Shown here in pieces: positions 1 through 7,499 of a DNA stretch of 9,347 bases (positions are counted from its first letter, which is position 1; the number at the start of each line of letters is the position of its first letter). The position numbers and the translations under genes were made by a program. Below the pieces are notes generated by a model that was not told the DNA's origin, did no database searches, and saw only the letters and a program-made list of their open reading frames with translations. The stretch is taken from contig JAGVEE010000320.1 in NCBI GenBank assembly GCA_020058405.1, forward strand, positions 1 through 9,347, in the 5' to 3' direction. The stretch comes from Sphingobacteriales bacterium (GTDB lineage: Bacteria > Bacteroidota > Bacteroidia > Sphingobacteriales > Sphingobacteriaceae).

Positions 1-1671
1 ATACGCTAATCCTTCATCGTAATCAAAGAAAGCATCTATGCCCAAGGGTGCATGTAATTTATCGCCGTATTTTTTTGTACCTGTAGAATGTGCAGTTTCT
101 CCAGTTGCTGCAGAGAACTTGCTCGAGTATAAATCGAAATCTTGCGTTCCTTGATGTGGCAAAAATCCACTCACCGCTTTTAAGGGTGCTCCCCATAAAC
201 CCGGTACTAAATACAAAGCAAAACTTAAGGTGATGATGGATAAAAACAGTCGTGTTACCGAAACATGTTTCACTTCACTATCATGCGAGAATCTTAATTT
301 ACCTAATAAGTACATTCCTAACATCGCAAAAATAATTACCCATAAAACAATAAATACTTCTCTGTCTAAAATTCCCCAATGGTAAGCCATGTCAACATTC
401 GATAAGAATTTTAATGCAAATGCTAATTCAATAAAACCTAAGGTAACTTTTACAGAATTTAACCATCCGCCAGATTTTGGCATCGAGTTTAACCACGATG
501 GGAAAATTGCGAACAAGGTAAATGGCAATGCTAAAGAAATAGAGAAGCCTAACATTCCTAAGAACGGACCCATGTATTGCCCTTTATTTGCTGCATCTAC
601 AAGCAATGTTCCAATTAGTGGGCCAGTACAAGAGAAAGAAGCAATGGCTAATACTACAGCCATAAAAAAGATTCCAATTAATCCACCTTTATCTGCTTTT
701 TCATCTGCTTTAGTAGACCAAGAACTTGGCAAGGTAATTTCGAATGCTCCAAAAAAGGATGTTGCAAAAATTACTAGTACTAAGAAAAATATCAAGTTAA
801 ATATTGCATCGCTAGAGAGTTCATTAAGCGCACTAGCTCCTAATAAAATAGTAATGCCTAAACCTAAGCCAACATATATTACTACAATTGATAATCCGTA
901 TATTAATGCATTACGAATTCCAACTGCACGAGATTTACTTTGTTTGGTAAAAAAACTTACCGTTAAAGGAATCATCGGGAAGATACATGGCATTAACAAT
1001 GCCACAAATCCAAATAAAAATCCTTGAAAAAATATACCCCACATCGAACTCTTCTCTTCATCTTTACTGCTCAACACTGTATCTGAAATGTTAGATACAC
1101 TGTCTTTTTTAGAAGTATCAACAGTTGCTGTAACACTCGTATTTACTGTACTTACAGCAGTATCTATTATACTAGCATTAGGTGTTTCTGTTTTAGTAGT
1201 GCTTACACTCGGTGCAACACCTTTTACATCAAACGTAAATTCAACTTCTTCTGGAGGTAAACATTGTTTATCATCACAAACCATAAATTCTAAAGTTCCT
1301 TTAACTTTAAAATCTGTTTTGCTGCTTACTTTTATTTCTTGCTTAAACGTTGCCGACTTTTCGAACCATGCTACTTGCATTCCGAATATGTCATCGAAGA
1401 ATGGTTTTGCTTTTGGTACTTCTTTTACATTTCCTGAAAGAGTAAAAGCATCCGACTTTTCAAATCTAAAGCTAGTAGGTACCGGTCCTCCTTCGCCTAC
1501 AGAAATAGAATATAAATGCCAACCTTTATCAATTTTTGCATTTATTACCAAGGTTGCTTTTTCGCTTCCATTGTTTTCAATAGTGTAGGTCCATTTTACA
1601 GGATTTAATATTTGTGAATATCCAAGTACACTAATGGCACTCATTAAAAACAGGACAATTATTTTTTTCAT
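1..1671 (-). CDS. dsbD: DsbD-type thiol:disulfide interchange protein (C-terminus beyond left edge)
   Basis: Read by hand on the minus strand from ATG at 1671-1669, the frame stays open for 557 codons to the window edge, so the 3' end is missing. The protein starts with a signal peptide (about residues 1-19) and an N-terminal DsbD-alpha-like domain with a C132-x4-C137 pair in VCDDKQCLPP. A Ser/Thr/Val-rich linker follows (about 151-208). The multi-helix membrane domain carries the two expected cysteines, C229 in LMPCIFPMIP and C348 in FSCTGPLIG. The last visible residues (LGIDAFFDYDEGLAY) look like the lead-in to the fused C-terminal thioredoxin domain, whose CxxC would lie outside the window. 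DsbD proteins pass electrons from cytoplasmic thioredoxin across the inner membrane to periplasmic thiol partners. The gene lies 30 bp downstream of birA on the same strand and may be co-transcribed, though it also has its own candidate -7 box. Two long plus-strand open frames opposite it are shadows. Confidence 0.93.
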   Translation of the reverse strand, partial: MKKIIVLFLMSAISVLGYSQILNPVKWTYTIENNGSEKATLVINAKIDKGWHLYSISVGEGGPVPTSFRFEKSDAFTLSGNVKEVPKAKPFFDDIFGMQVAWFEKSATFKQEIKVSSKTDFKVKGTLEFMVCDDKQCLPPEEVEFTFDVKGVAPSVSTTKTETPNASIIDTAVSTVNTSVTATVDTSKKDSVSNISDTVLSSKDEEKSSMWGIFFQGFLFGFVALLMPCIFPMIPLTVSFFTKQSKSRAVGIRNALIYGLSIVVIYVGLGLGITILLGASALNELSSDAIFNLIFFLVLVIFATSFFGAFEITLPSSWSTKADEKADKGGLIGIFFMAVVLAIASFSCTGPLIGTLLVDAANKGQYMGPFLGMLGFSISLALPFTLFAIFPSWLNSMPKSGGWLNSVKVTLGFIELAFALKFLSNVDMAYHWGILDREVFIVLWVIIFAMLGMYLLGKLRFSHDSEVKHVSVTRLFLSIITLSFALYLVPGLWGAPLKAVSGFLPHQGTQDFDLYSSKFSAATGETAHSTGTKKYGDKLHAPLGIDAFFDYDEGLAY

Positions 1672-1693
1672 TCGTAATAAATGTGTTAAGGTT

Positions 1694-1701
1694 CAAAAAT
1701 A
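1694..1701 (-). promoter_or_regulatory. Candidate -7 element upstream of dsbD
   Basis: The minus strand reads TATTTTTG, an exact match to the Bacteroidota primary-sigma -7 consensus TAnnTTTG, 22 bp upstream of the dsbD start and just past the birA stop. The nearest upstream TTG that could serve as a -33 box (minus strand, 1727-1725) is 23 bp away, longer than the usual 19-21. The gene may therefore be expressed both from birA read-through and from this site. This is a motif match only. Confidence 0.4.
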
Positions 1702-2463
1702 TCAATTTATTTTAAAGATGAACTCAATTTCTTTCGTATCGTAGCTACAAAGCCCTTCTTCCGTCAATAATACTAACTTTCCGCTTTCTTCAATGTCACT
1801 TATATTACATTTAAGCGTTTTGCCTTTTACTTTATACATGGCATCTTCCCCAAATCTGTACAGTTTACTAAGATACCTTTCTTTTAAATAGGGTAATTTC
1901 TTGGCTTTTAAATTTAAATATTGAATCTCAATCTCCTCAAACAAACGTGGCAATAGCTCATTTATGTTGTATTCCTTACCGGAAAGCAATTTCATTGAGC
2001 AAGGGTTTGCGGCGTTGCTGTTAAATATTTCTTGGTTTACATTTAGGCCAATTCCGATAATACTAGATTTTAAATAACTGCCTATCAGGCTATTCTCTAT
2101 TAAAATCCCTGCAATTTTAGTGTCTCCCACATAAATATCATTCGGCCATTTAATTTTAACCTTTGTATTTAGAACATCTTCTAAAAAGTTACAAATGCCA
2201 ATACTTATGGCCATCGACAAATAAAATTGCTTTTCAATCGTTAAGAATTCTGGCTTATATAGTATACTGATGGTGATGTTTTTCCCAGGGCTGGCTTCCC
2301 AAAATGTGCCGTGCTGCCCTCTTCCATGGCTTTGTTCTTCTGCCATTATTACCGAGCCCTCAGCTAATGGCTTGGAATTTGACAACATTTCGGATAGAAC
2401 GTTGTTAGTGGAGGTAACACGGTTAAAGTATATTATATTTTTACCTGTGAATATTGCCGACAT
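1702..2463 (-). CDS. birA: Biotin--[acetyl-CoA-carboxylase] ligase, monofunctional
   Basis: A 253-residue biotin protein ligase. It makes biotinyl-5'-AMP from biotin and ATP and transfers biotin to the carrier lysine of biotin-dependent carboxylases in the cytoplasm. Visible motifs are STNN (18-21), the nucleotide-binding glycine-rich loop GRGQHG (47-52), KWPND (105-109), and KIAGIL with the lysine expected to contact biotinyl-AMP at K116. IGLNVN follows at 138-143. A small C-terminal SH3-like domain begins near residue 207. The protein starts directly with the catalytic domain and has no N-terminal helix-turn-helix. It is therefore a class I ligase and should not act as a DNA-binding repressor of biotin genes as E. 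coli BirA does. It is transcribed divergently from rsfS and lies upstream of dsbD. The start at 2463 gives a normal N-terminus, with no clear Shine-Dalgarno sequence. Confidence 0.96.
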   Translation of the reverse strand: MSAIFTGKNIIYFNRVTSTNNVLSEMLSNSKPLAEGSVIMAEEQSHGRGQHGTFWEASPGKNITISILYKPEFLTIEKQFYLSMAISIGICNFLEDVLNTKVKIKWPNDIYVGDTKIAGILIENSLIGSYLKSSIIGIGLNVNQEIFNSNAANPCSMKLLSGKEYNINELLPRLFEEIEIQYLNLKAKKLPYLKERYLSKLYRFGEDAMYKVKGKTLKCNISDIEESGKLVLLTEEGLCSYDTKEIEFIFKIN

Positions 2464-2473
2464 AGTATAGATG

Positions 2474-2481
2474 TAAACGTA
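2474..2481 (-). promoter_or_regulatory. Weak candidate -7 element for birA
   Basis: The minus strand reads TACGTTTA, one mismatch from TAnnTTTG, 10 bp upstream of the birA start within the 52-bp divergent spacer. No TTG is seen at the expected -33 distance. It is reported because the birA promoter should lie in or near this spacer and no better match is visible there. Confidence 0.25.
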
Positions 2482-2488
2482 TAATTTT

Positions 2489-2496
2489 TATTTTTG
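2489..2496 (+). promoter_or_regulatory. Candidate -7 element for rsfS-ftsH
   Basis: TATTTTTG matches TAnnTTTG exactly and ends 19 bp before the rsfS start codon, which would leave a short 5' leader of roughly a dozen bases. No convincing TTG -33 box lies 19-21 bp upstream. The site would serve the rsfS-ftsH pair. Confidence 0.45.
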
Positions 2497-2515
2497 TGTA
2501 AATTAATCGCTTTTA

Positions 2516-2911
2516 ATGCTTAGAAACAAACAGCTTAAAGAAACAAGCAACAATTTAGAAGAATCTAAACGCATCACCGAAGTTATTGTACTCGGGATGC
2601 AAGAGAAAAAGGCAAAAGATATTGTGAGCCTCGATTTACGAAACATCAGCAGTTCTGTCAGTGATTTTTTTGTGGTTTGTCACGCCGATTCATCTACACA
2701 AGTAAAAGCAATTGCCGATTCTGTAGAAGATGAGATGTACAAAGCATTCGGAGAAGAGCCTTGGCATAAAGAAGGGTTTCAGAATTCGGAATGGATACTA
2801 TTAGATTTTGTTAGTGTAGTAGTTCATATTTTTAGAACTGAAAAGAGAGAACATTATGGTTTTGAAGATTTATGGGGAGATGCTGAGGTAGCAACCTATC
2901 AATCAGCTTAA
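2516..2911 (+). CDS. rsfS: Ribosomal silencing factor RsfS (Iojap/YbeB family)
   Basis: A 131-residue protein of the RsfS/YbeB/Iojap family. Members bind ribosomal protein uL14 on the large subunit and block joining of the small subunit, which lowers translation when nutrients are scarce. The family domain spans about residues 18-125. Its conserved blocks are DIVSLDLRNIS (35-45), SDFFVVCHADSSTQVKAIA (49-67), PWHKEGFQNSEWILLDF (82-98), VVVHIF (101-106) and REHYGFEDLWGDAE (111-124). The length is normal for the family, with a polar extension of about 15 residues at the N-terminus. The ATG at 2516 lies just after an exact -7 promoter match and no Shine-Dalgarno sequence is seen. ftsH begins 26 bp after the stop, so the two are probably one transcript. 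Confidence 0.95.
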   Translation: MLRNKQLKETSNNLEESKRITEVIVLGMQEKKAKDIVSLDLRNISSSVSDFFVVCHADSSTQVKAIADSVEDEMYKAFGEEPWHKEGFQNSEWILLDFVSVVVHIFRTEKREHYGFEDLWGDAEVATYQSA

Positions 2912-2937
2912 ATTATTTAAAAAGGAATTTTAAACAA

Positions 2938-5049
2938 ATGGAAGATAATAAAAAAACGAATTCGGGTAATTCAAATGGAAAACCCAAAAGAACCTTGCCC
3001 AAACCTCCGAAATTTAATTTTTATTGGATATACGGAATCATATTAGTAGGTTTTTTAGCCTTCAATATAATGTACTCAGGTAATTCTGCGAAAGAAATTT
3101 CTTACCAACGTTTTACCAATGAAATGTTATTAAGTCATGATGTAGAAAAACTAATTGCCTTCCAACAAGGTAATATTTACATCATTGAAATTTATTTGCA
3201 AAAAGATAAATTACAAAACGAAAAATACAAAGACATTAATACCAGTAAGTTTTTATCTGGTGCTGGTCCTCATTATTATTTTACTGAAGCAAGCAGTTCT
3301 GTAAGTGATCTGAAAGAACAATTACGCGAATTGCAGAAAGGCTTTACTCCAAGTGAACAAATAAACATACAGTTTATAGAGCGTTCAAATTGGGGCAGAG
3401 ATTTCTTATTGACATGGATTTTACCATTAGCAATAATGGCTGCTATTTGGATTTTCATTATGCGCAGAATGTCTGGCGGTGGATCTGGTCCGGGTGGTCA
3501 AATATTTAACATCGGTAAATCAAAAGCAACCTTGTTCGATAAAGAGTCGCAAGTAAGCATTACGTTTAATGATGTTGCAGGTTTAGAAGAAGCGAAGACC
3601 GAAGTAATGGAAGTTGTAGACTTTCTTAAGAACCCAAAGAAATATACAGCTTTGGGTGGTAAAATTCCGAAAGGTGTTTTATTAGTAGGCTCGCCAGGTA
3701 CAGGTAAAACTTTGCTTGCAAAAGCAGTTGCCGGCGAAGCACAAGTTCCTTTCTTCTCACTTTCTGGTTCAGATTTCGTAGAGATGTTTGTAGGAGTGGG
3801 TGCATCACGTGTGAGAGATTTGTTTAAACAAGCAAAAGAAAAAGCTCCTTGTATTATTTTTATTGATGAGATTGATGCAGTAGGTCGTGCTCGTGGTAAA
3901 AACCAAATTATGGGTGGAAATGATGAGCGTGAAAATACCTTAAATCAATTGTTAGTGGAGATGGATGGTTTCGGAACAGACTCCGGTGTAATTATTATGG
4001 CTGCAACAAACAGACCAGATGTATTAGACCCAGCATTGTTACGTCCGGGTAGATTTGATAGACAGATTGCTATTGACAGACCAGATTTAATTGGTAGAGA
4101 GCAAATATTTAAAGTACACATGAAGCCATTAACATTGGCACCAGAAGTGGATACTAAAAAATTAGCAGCTCAAACTCCAGGTTTTGCAGGTGCAGAAATT
4201 GCAAACGTTTGTAACGAAGCCGCATTAATTGCAGCGCGTAGAGACAAAAAAGCGATTGACATGCAAGATTTTCAAGATGCAATTGATAGAGTAATTGGCG
4301 GTTTAGAAAAGAGAAACAAAATTATATCACCAGAAGAAAAAAGGATAGTAGCCTATCACGAATCTGGCCATGCTATTGCAGGCTGGTTCTTAGAACATGC
4401 GGATCCTTTGGTGAAAGTATCTATTGTGCCACGTGGTATTGCAGCATTAGGTTATGCTCAGTATTTGCCAAAAGAACAATATTTATATACTACCGAGCAA
4501 TTGTTAGATAGTATAAAAATGACTCTTGGCGGACGTGCTGCCGAAGAAATTGTATTCGGTAAAATATCTACTGGTGCACAAAACGATTTGGAAAGAATTA
4601 CAAAACTTGCCTATGCAATGGTAACTATGTATGGCATGAATAAAAATGTTGGAAATGTATCTTTCAATGATCCTCAAGGTGAATACGGTTTTGGTAAGCC
4701 TTATTCTGATAAAACTGCTGAGATGATAGACATTGAAGTACGTGCATTAATTAACGATGTGTATGAGCAAACCAAAGAATTGCTTACAGAACACAGAGAA
4801 GGCTTAGAAAAAATTGCACAAGCTTTACTACAAAGAGAAATTATTTTCCAATCAGATTTAGAGGAATTATTGGGTAAACGCCCGTTTGATACAAGAACTA
4901 CTTATGATGAATTTGTAAACGGTGCTATTATTGAAGATGTAAAAGCTGAAGAGCTGAAAACGGAAGAGGTAATTACAGAAGAAGCTGCAAGTATTGTGGT
5001 AGAACCAATACCCGACATTCTGAATGAAGATACAGATAAGAATATCTAA
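2938..5049 (+). CDS. ftsH: ATP-dependent zinc metalloprotease FtsH
   Basis: A 703-residue membrane-anchored AAA+ protease, which as a hexamer unfolds and degrades membrane and short-lived cytoplasmic proteins. A Lys/Pro-rich cytoplasmic N-terminus leads into TM1 (about 27-46), a periplasmic domain of about 110 residues, TM2 (about 156-175) and a glycine-rich linker. The ATPase domain has Walker A GSPGTGKT (251-258), the pore-loop MFVGVG (283-288), Walker B FIDEID (308-313), and the second region of homology with arginine fingers R369 and R372 (ALLRPGRFDR). The peptidase domain has the zinc site HESGH (474-478), with D550 in TGAQNDLERIT as the probable third ligand. All catalytic residues are present. 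The last 50 or so residues form an acidic, Glu-rich tail that is probably disordered. A weak AAGGAA precedes the start. The gene lies 26 bp after rsfS and ends 3 bp from a strong hairpin terminator. Confidence 0.98.
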   Translation: MEDNKKTNSGNSNGKPKRTLPKPPKFNFYWIYGIILVGFLAFNIMYSGNSAKEISYQRFTNEMLLSHDVEKLIAFQQGNIYIIEIYLQKDKLQNEKYKDINTSKFLSGAGPHYYFTEASSSVSDLKEQLRELQKGFTPSEQINIQFIERSNWGRDFLLTWILPLAIMAAIWIFIMRRMSGGGSGPGGQIFNIGKSKATLFDKESQVSITFNDVAGLEEAKTEVMEVVDFLKNPKKYTALGGKIPKGVLLVGSPGTGKTLLAKAVAGEAQVPFFSLSGSDFVEMFVGVGASRVRDLFKQAKEKAPCIIFIDEIDAVGRARGKNQIMGGNDERENTLNQLLVEMDGFGTDSGVIIMAATNRPDVLDPALLRPGRFDRQIAIDRPDLIGREQIFKVHMKPLTLAPEVDTKKLAAQTPGFAGAEIANVCNEAALIAARRDKKAIDMQDFQDAIDRVIGGLEKRNKIISPEEKRIVAYHESGHAIAGWFLEHADPLVKVSIVPRGIAALGYAQYLPKEQYLYTTEQLLDSIKMTLGGRAAEEIVFGKISTGAQNDLERITKLAYAMVTMYGMNKNVGNVSFNDPQGEYGFGKPYSDKTAEMIDIEVRALINDVYEQTKELLTEHREGLEKIAQALLQREIIFQSDLEELLGKRPFDTRTTYDEFVNGAIIEDVKAEELKTEEVITEEAASIVVEPIPDILNEDTDKNI

Positions 5050-5093
5050 AAATAAATAGAAAAGGACGCTTAGGCGTCCTTTTCTATTTATTT
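5050..5093 (+). terminator. Strong hairpin terminator after ftsH
   Basis: A perfect 20-bp inverted repeat (5050-5069 with 5074-5093) has a 4-base loop, TTAG. The core is AAAAGGACGC / GCGTCCTTTT with AT-rich outer arms. The left arm is A-rich and the right arm T-rich, so it could work in either direction. It starts directly after the ftsH stop codon and ends 14 bp before the next start, separating the rsfS-ftsH unit from the LUD-lpxH unit. Confidence 0.88.
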
Positions 5094-5095
5094 AC

Positions 5096-5103
5096 TAAAT
5101 TTG
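5096..5103 (+). promoter_or_regulatory. Candidate -7 element for the LUD-lpxH unit
   Basis: TAAATTTG is an exact TAnnTTTG match, placed between the ftsH terminator and the LUD gene. Only 4 bases separate it from the ATG at 5108, so the transcript would start at or just after the start codon. No TTG -33 box is seen upstream, where the terminator stem lies. Either the mRNA is nearly leaderless or this match is fortuitous. Confidence 0.4.
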
Positions 5104-5107
5104 TGCT

Positions 5108-5749
5108 ATGCGCGAAGCCACCCCTAAAGAGAGAATGTTAAAACAAATCAGAAAAGCTCTGATTGAAAAAACAGACAATCCATATCCACGCCTAGAAGAA
5201 ACAGGGCCTATATATAAACAATCAGATGAATTACTAGAGATTCAGTTCGCTCAAGAATTTTCTAAAATTAACGGGCAGTTTTTATTTTGTGAAGATAAAG
5301 AACAATGCATTTTAGATTTGCAGCAATTAATTGCAGAACGAAAATGGACCGAACTTTTTTGTTGGGAAAATTCCTTAGCTTGGTTGAAAGAAAATATAAA
5401 AGACATACAACAAACTGATGTGAATTTTGAACAAGCGAACGTTGGCATTACCACTTGCGATGCATTAGTTGCCAGAACAGGCAGTATCATTATTACAAAT
5501 GCATCTGAGGCAGGCAGACGATTATCTATATACCCACATATACACGTTGTAATTGCTTACACCTCTCAGCTTTGTGCAGATATTGGCGATGCTTTAACCT
5601 TAGTGCAAAATAGGTATAACGATAAATTACCATCGATGATTAGCACAACAACCGGCCCAAGCAGAACCGCTGATATTGAAAAAACATTGGTACTAGGAGC
5701 ACATGGGCCACGAGAAATTTTTGTAATATTAATTGATGATCAACAATAA
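5108..5749 (+). CDS. LUD domain protein (LutC/YkgG family), orphan
   Basis: A 213-residue cytoplasmic protein of the LUD (lactate utilisation) family, close in length to LutC. Family signatures are GITTCDALVARTGSI (113-127), YPHIHVVIA (142-150), TGPSRTADIE (182-191) and VLGAHGPREIFVILID (195-210). LutC works with the iron-sulfur proteins LutA and LutB in L-lactate oxidation, but neither partner is present here. In Bacteroidota a stand-alone LUD gene is, as I recall, often found after ftsH, so the real role is probably different and remains unknown. The first ATG was chosen because the N-terminal helix (REATPKERMLKQIRKALIEK) resembles that of relatives. The alternative, M10 at 5135, would remove part of it. 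The gene is followed at 2 bp by lpxH. Confidence 0.88.
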   Translation: MREATPKERMLKQIRKALIEKTDNPYPRLEETGPIYKQSDELLEIQFAQEFSKINGQFLFCEDKEQCILDLQQLIAERKWTELFCWENSLAWLKENIKDIQQTDVNFEQANVGITTCDALVARTGSIIITNASEAGRRLSIYPHIHVVIAYTSQLCADIGDALTLVQNRYNDKLPSMISTTTGPSRTADIEKTLVLGAHGPREIFVILIDDQQ

Positions 5750-5751
5750 AA

Positions 5752-6501
5752 ATGAACGAACATAAATCTATTTATTTTGCTTCCGACTTTCATTTAGGAG
5801 TACCAGATGCACAAAGCTCTAGGGCAAGAGAGAATGCCGTAGTGCGTTGGCTCGATTTCGTAAAGGCAGATGCAAAAGAGATTTATTTAGTGGGTGATAT
5901 ATTTGATTTTTGGTTTGAGTATAACAAAGTAATTCCAAAAGGCTTTGCACGTTTGCAAGGTAAAATTGCAGAAATTGTTGACAGTGGAATTCCTATCTAT
6001 TTTTTTACCGGCAACCACGATATGTGGATGTTCGATTATTTCGAAAAAGAATTAGGAGTTAAAATTTATAGAGATAATATTGTTCGTGAAAATTTTGGAC
6101 ACAAAGTATTTATAGGACATGGCGATGGTTTAGGACCCGGTGATTATTCTTATAAATTTTTGAAAAAAGTTTTTGCAAGTAAGCTTTGCCAATGGTTGTT
6201 TGCCAGGATTCACCCAAATTTAGGGATATGGATAGCCGACAAATGGTCGAGGAGCAGTAGAATTGCTAACGATAGTAAAGAGCAATTTTTGGGCGAAGAA
6301 AAAGAATGGTTAGCTATATACAGTAAAGAAGTGTTGGCAAAAGAACATTTCGATTATTTTGTTTTTGCCCACAGACATTTACCATTGAACATACAACTCA
6401 ACGAAAAAAGTTCTTATATAAATTTAGGAGAATGGGTGCATCATAAAACGTATGCAAAATGGAACGAACATGGAATAGAACTTCTAAAGTTTGAATCTTA
6501 A
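5752..6501 (+). CDS. lpxH: UDP-2,3-diacylglucosamine diphosphatase
   Basis: A 249-residue calcineurin-like metallophosphoesterase of the LpxH family. LpxH cleaves UDP-2,3-diacylglucosamine to lipid X and UMP on the cytoplasmic face of the inner membrane, an early committed step of lipid A synthesis. The metal-binding motifs appear in order: SDFHLG (D12, H14), GDIFDFW (D49), GNHD (87-90), GHGDG (H123) and HRH (207-209). The insert at about 130-170 is rich in aromatic and basic residues, as expected for the membrane-facing cap. Length and motifs are complete. It starts 2 bp after the LUD stop and is followed 2 bp later by a secreted-protein gene, which suggests a single operon with translational coupling. 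Confidence 0.92.
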   Translation: MNEHKSIYFASDFHLGVPDAQSSRARENAVVRWLDFVKADAKEIYLVGDIFDFWFEYNKVIPKGFARLQGKIAEIVDSGIPIYFFTGNHDMWMFDYFEKELGVKIYRDNIVRENFGHKVFIGHGDGLGPGDYSYKFLKKVFASKLCQWLFARIHPNLGIWIADKWSRSSRIANDSKEQFLGEEKEWLAIYSKEVLAKEHFDYFVFAHRHLPLNIQLNEKSSYINLGEWVHHKTYAKWNEHGIELLKFES

Positions 6502-6503
6502 TC

Positions 6504-7286
6504 ATGAAAAAAATATTTCTACTTTTTTTAATCAGTATTAGTTCTGTTTTTGTATTCGCACAAACAGAGTTAAAAATTGCTGATGAGGTAATCGATTATA
6601 AAGTAGATAGAATTGGGAATGTATATTTTTACGACGCAAAAAATATACTTACAAAATATGAAACCAAAATACAGCGCTACACCAAATTTGCCGATTTAAA
6701 AAGCGGTAAAATAAGTTCTATTGATGTGAGCAATCCCTTGCGAGTGGTAGTATTTTATGCAGATCAAGCGATTGTGAAATTTTTGGATGTAAACTTAACC
6801 GAAATAAATTCACTGCAAATAAGAAATACATATCCTGATGGTTGGGTATCATCAATTGCCTCTTCGAACAACAACGGTTTATGGATGTATGATAATTTAA
6901 ATAGGCGATTGTTAAAGTTAGACGATCAATTAAATGTTATATTTCAAAGTGGCGATTTATATTTAGTGTTGTCGAAAAAAATAATTCCACATGCTATTGT
7001 TGAATATGGAGATGAACTTTTTTTAGTTGATAAAAAAAATGGAATTTTTGTTTTTGATTTATTTGGTGGATATAAAAAAACGATACCAATTTTAGTAGAT
7101 GATATTTTACAAGTAGAAACGAATAGAATTTTTTATCAAAAAAATAATTATTGGTTACTTTATCAATCATTAAAAACAGACACCTTATCTAGTAACCTTA
7201 AAGAGCTCGAAAAACCTTATCTCTTTTCAAATCAAGTTTATTTTTTCTTGAAAAATAAGCAGCTCATACTTCAAACTAAAGAATAA
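6504..7286 (+). CDS. Secreted protein of unknown function, lpxH operon
   Basis: A 260-residue protein I cannot assign to a named family. It begins with a clear signal peptide (MKKIFLLFLISISSVFVFA, cleavage probably near residue 19), so it should reach the periplasm. No lipobox cysteine is seen, and there are no further membrane helices. The rest is rich in alternating short beta-like segments, with repeated turns such as IGNVYFYD, NGLWMYDNLNRRLLKLD and KKNGIFVFDLFGGYK. That pattern suggests a small beta-propeller (TolB/NHL-like), but this is inference from pattern only. The gene is more AT-rich than its neighbours and contains several A7-A8 runs, yet its frame is intact. The 2-bp gap after lpxH points to co-transcription and perhaps an envelope-related role. 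Confidence 0.8.
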   Translation: MKKIFLLFLISISSVFVFAQTELKIADEVIDYKVDRIGNVYFYDAKNILTKYETKIQRYTKFADLKSGKISSIDVSNPLRVVVFYADQAIVKFLDVNLTEINSLQIRNTYPDGWVSSIASSNNNGLWMYDNLNRRLLKLDDQLNVIFQSGDLYLVLSKKIIPHAIVEYGDELFLVDKKNGIFVFDLFGGYKKTIPILVDDILQVETNRIFYQKNNYWLLYQSLKTDTLSSNLKELEKPYLFSNQVYFFLKNKQLILQTKE

Positions 7287-7499
7287 TATTCTTAAACAAC
7301 CCGTTTATGGCTATTCCTTGTTCTATTTTGGGAATAAAAGTTTATTGTTTGGATACTATTATATTATTGGGAAAGTACTTTGGCACATAAAATGCTGTTT
7401 TTGTATGTTTTTTCGCACTTTCTGAAACATGGCCTATTCAAGAAATTTATCGGCATGTATATTGTAAAATGTGTTAGAAAGAACCCCAAATTTAATTTT
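7287..7499 (+). other. Intergenic spacer without an assigned gene
   Basis: These 213 bp lie between the secreted-protein gene and the XRE regulator. The regulator's frame is open back to a TTG at 7380, but the extra sequence (rich in Phe, His and Lys) does not look like part of the protein. Only weak AT hairpins (7279-7293 and 7312-7336) and promoter near-misses (TACTTTG at 7376-7382, TGTTTTTG at 7396-7403) were seen. The regulator's promoter is presumably here but cannot be placed. Confidence 0.5.

Noticed and set aside
389..1588. Two long plus-strand open frames (389-1027 and 1088-1588)
   Set aside because: Both lie opposite dsbD, whose minus-strand translation shows clear family motifs. 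The plus-strand products resemble nothing known and have the Asn/Pro/Ser-rich composition of antisense translation.
2270..2470. 66-codon plus-strand frame opposite the birA 5' end
   Set aside because: It lies within the well-supported birA coding region and has no features of its own.
3276..3808. Two 60-codon minus-strand frames inside ftsH
   Set aside because: Shadows of ftsH. The sense strand has complete catalytic motifs throughout.
5251..5490. 79-codon minus-strand frame inside the LUD gene
   Set aside because: Shadow of a conserved gene, with no promoter or recognisable product.
7032..7144. Phase variation through A7-A8 runs in the secreted-protein gene
   Set aside because: Runs of this length are expected in AT-rich genes, the frame is intact, and the protein has no sign of being a variable surface antigen.
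7279..7336. Small hairpins after the secreted-protein gene as terminators
   Set aside because: AAGAAT-AAT-ATTCTT and TATTCC-N13-GGAATA are short and weak, and neither is followed by a T-run.
7380..7499. 40-residue N-terminal extension of the XRE regulator from TTG 7380
   Set aside because: The extension is Phe/His/Lys-rich and unlike the start of an HTH protein. ATG 7500 begins directly at the domain. ATG 7455 cannot be fully excluded.
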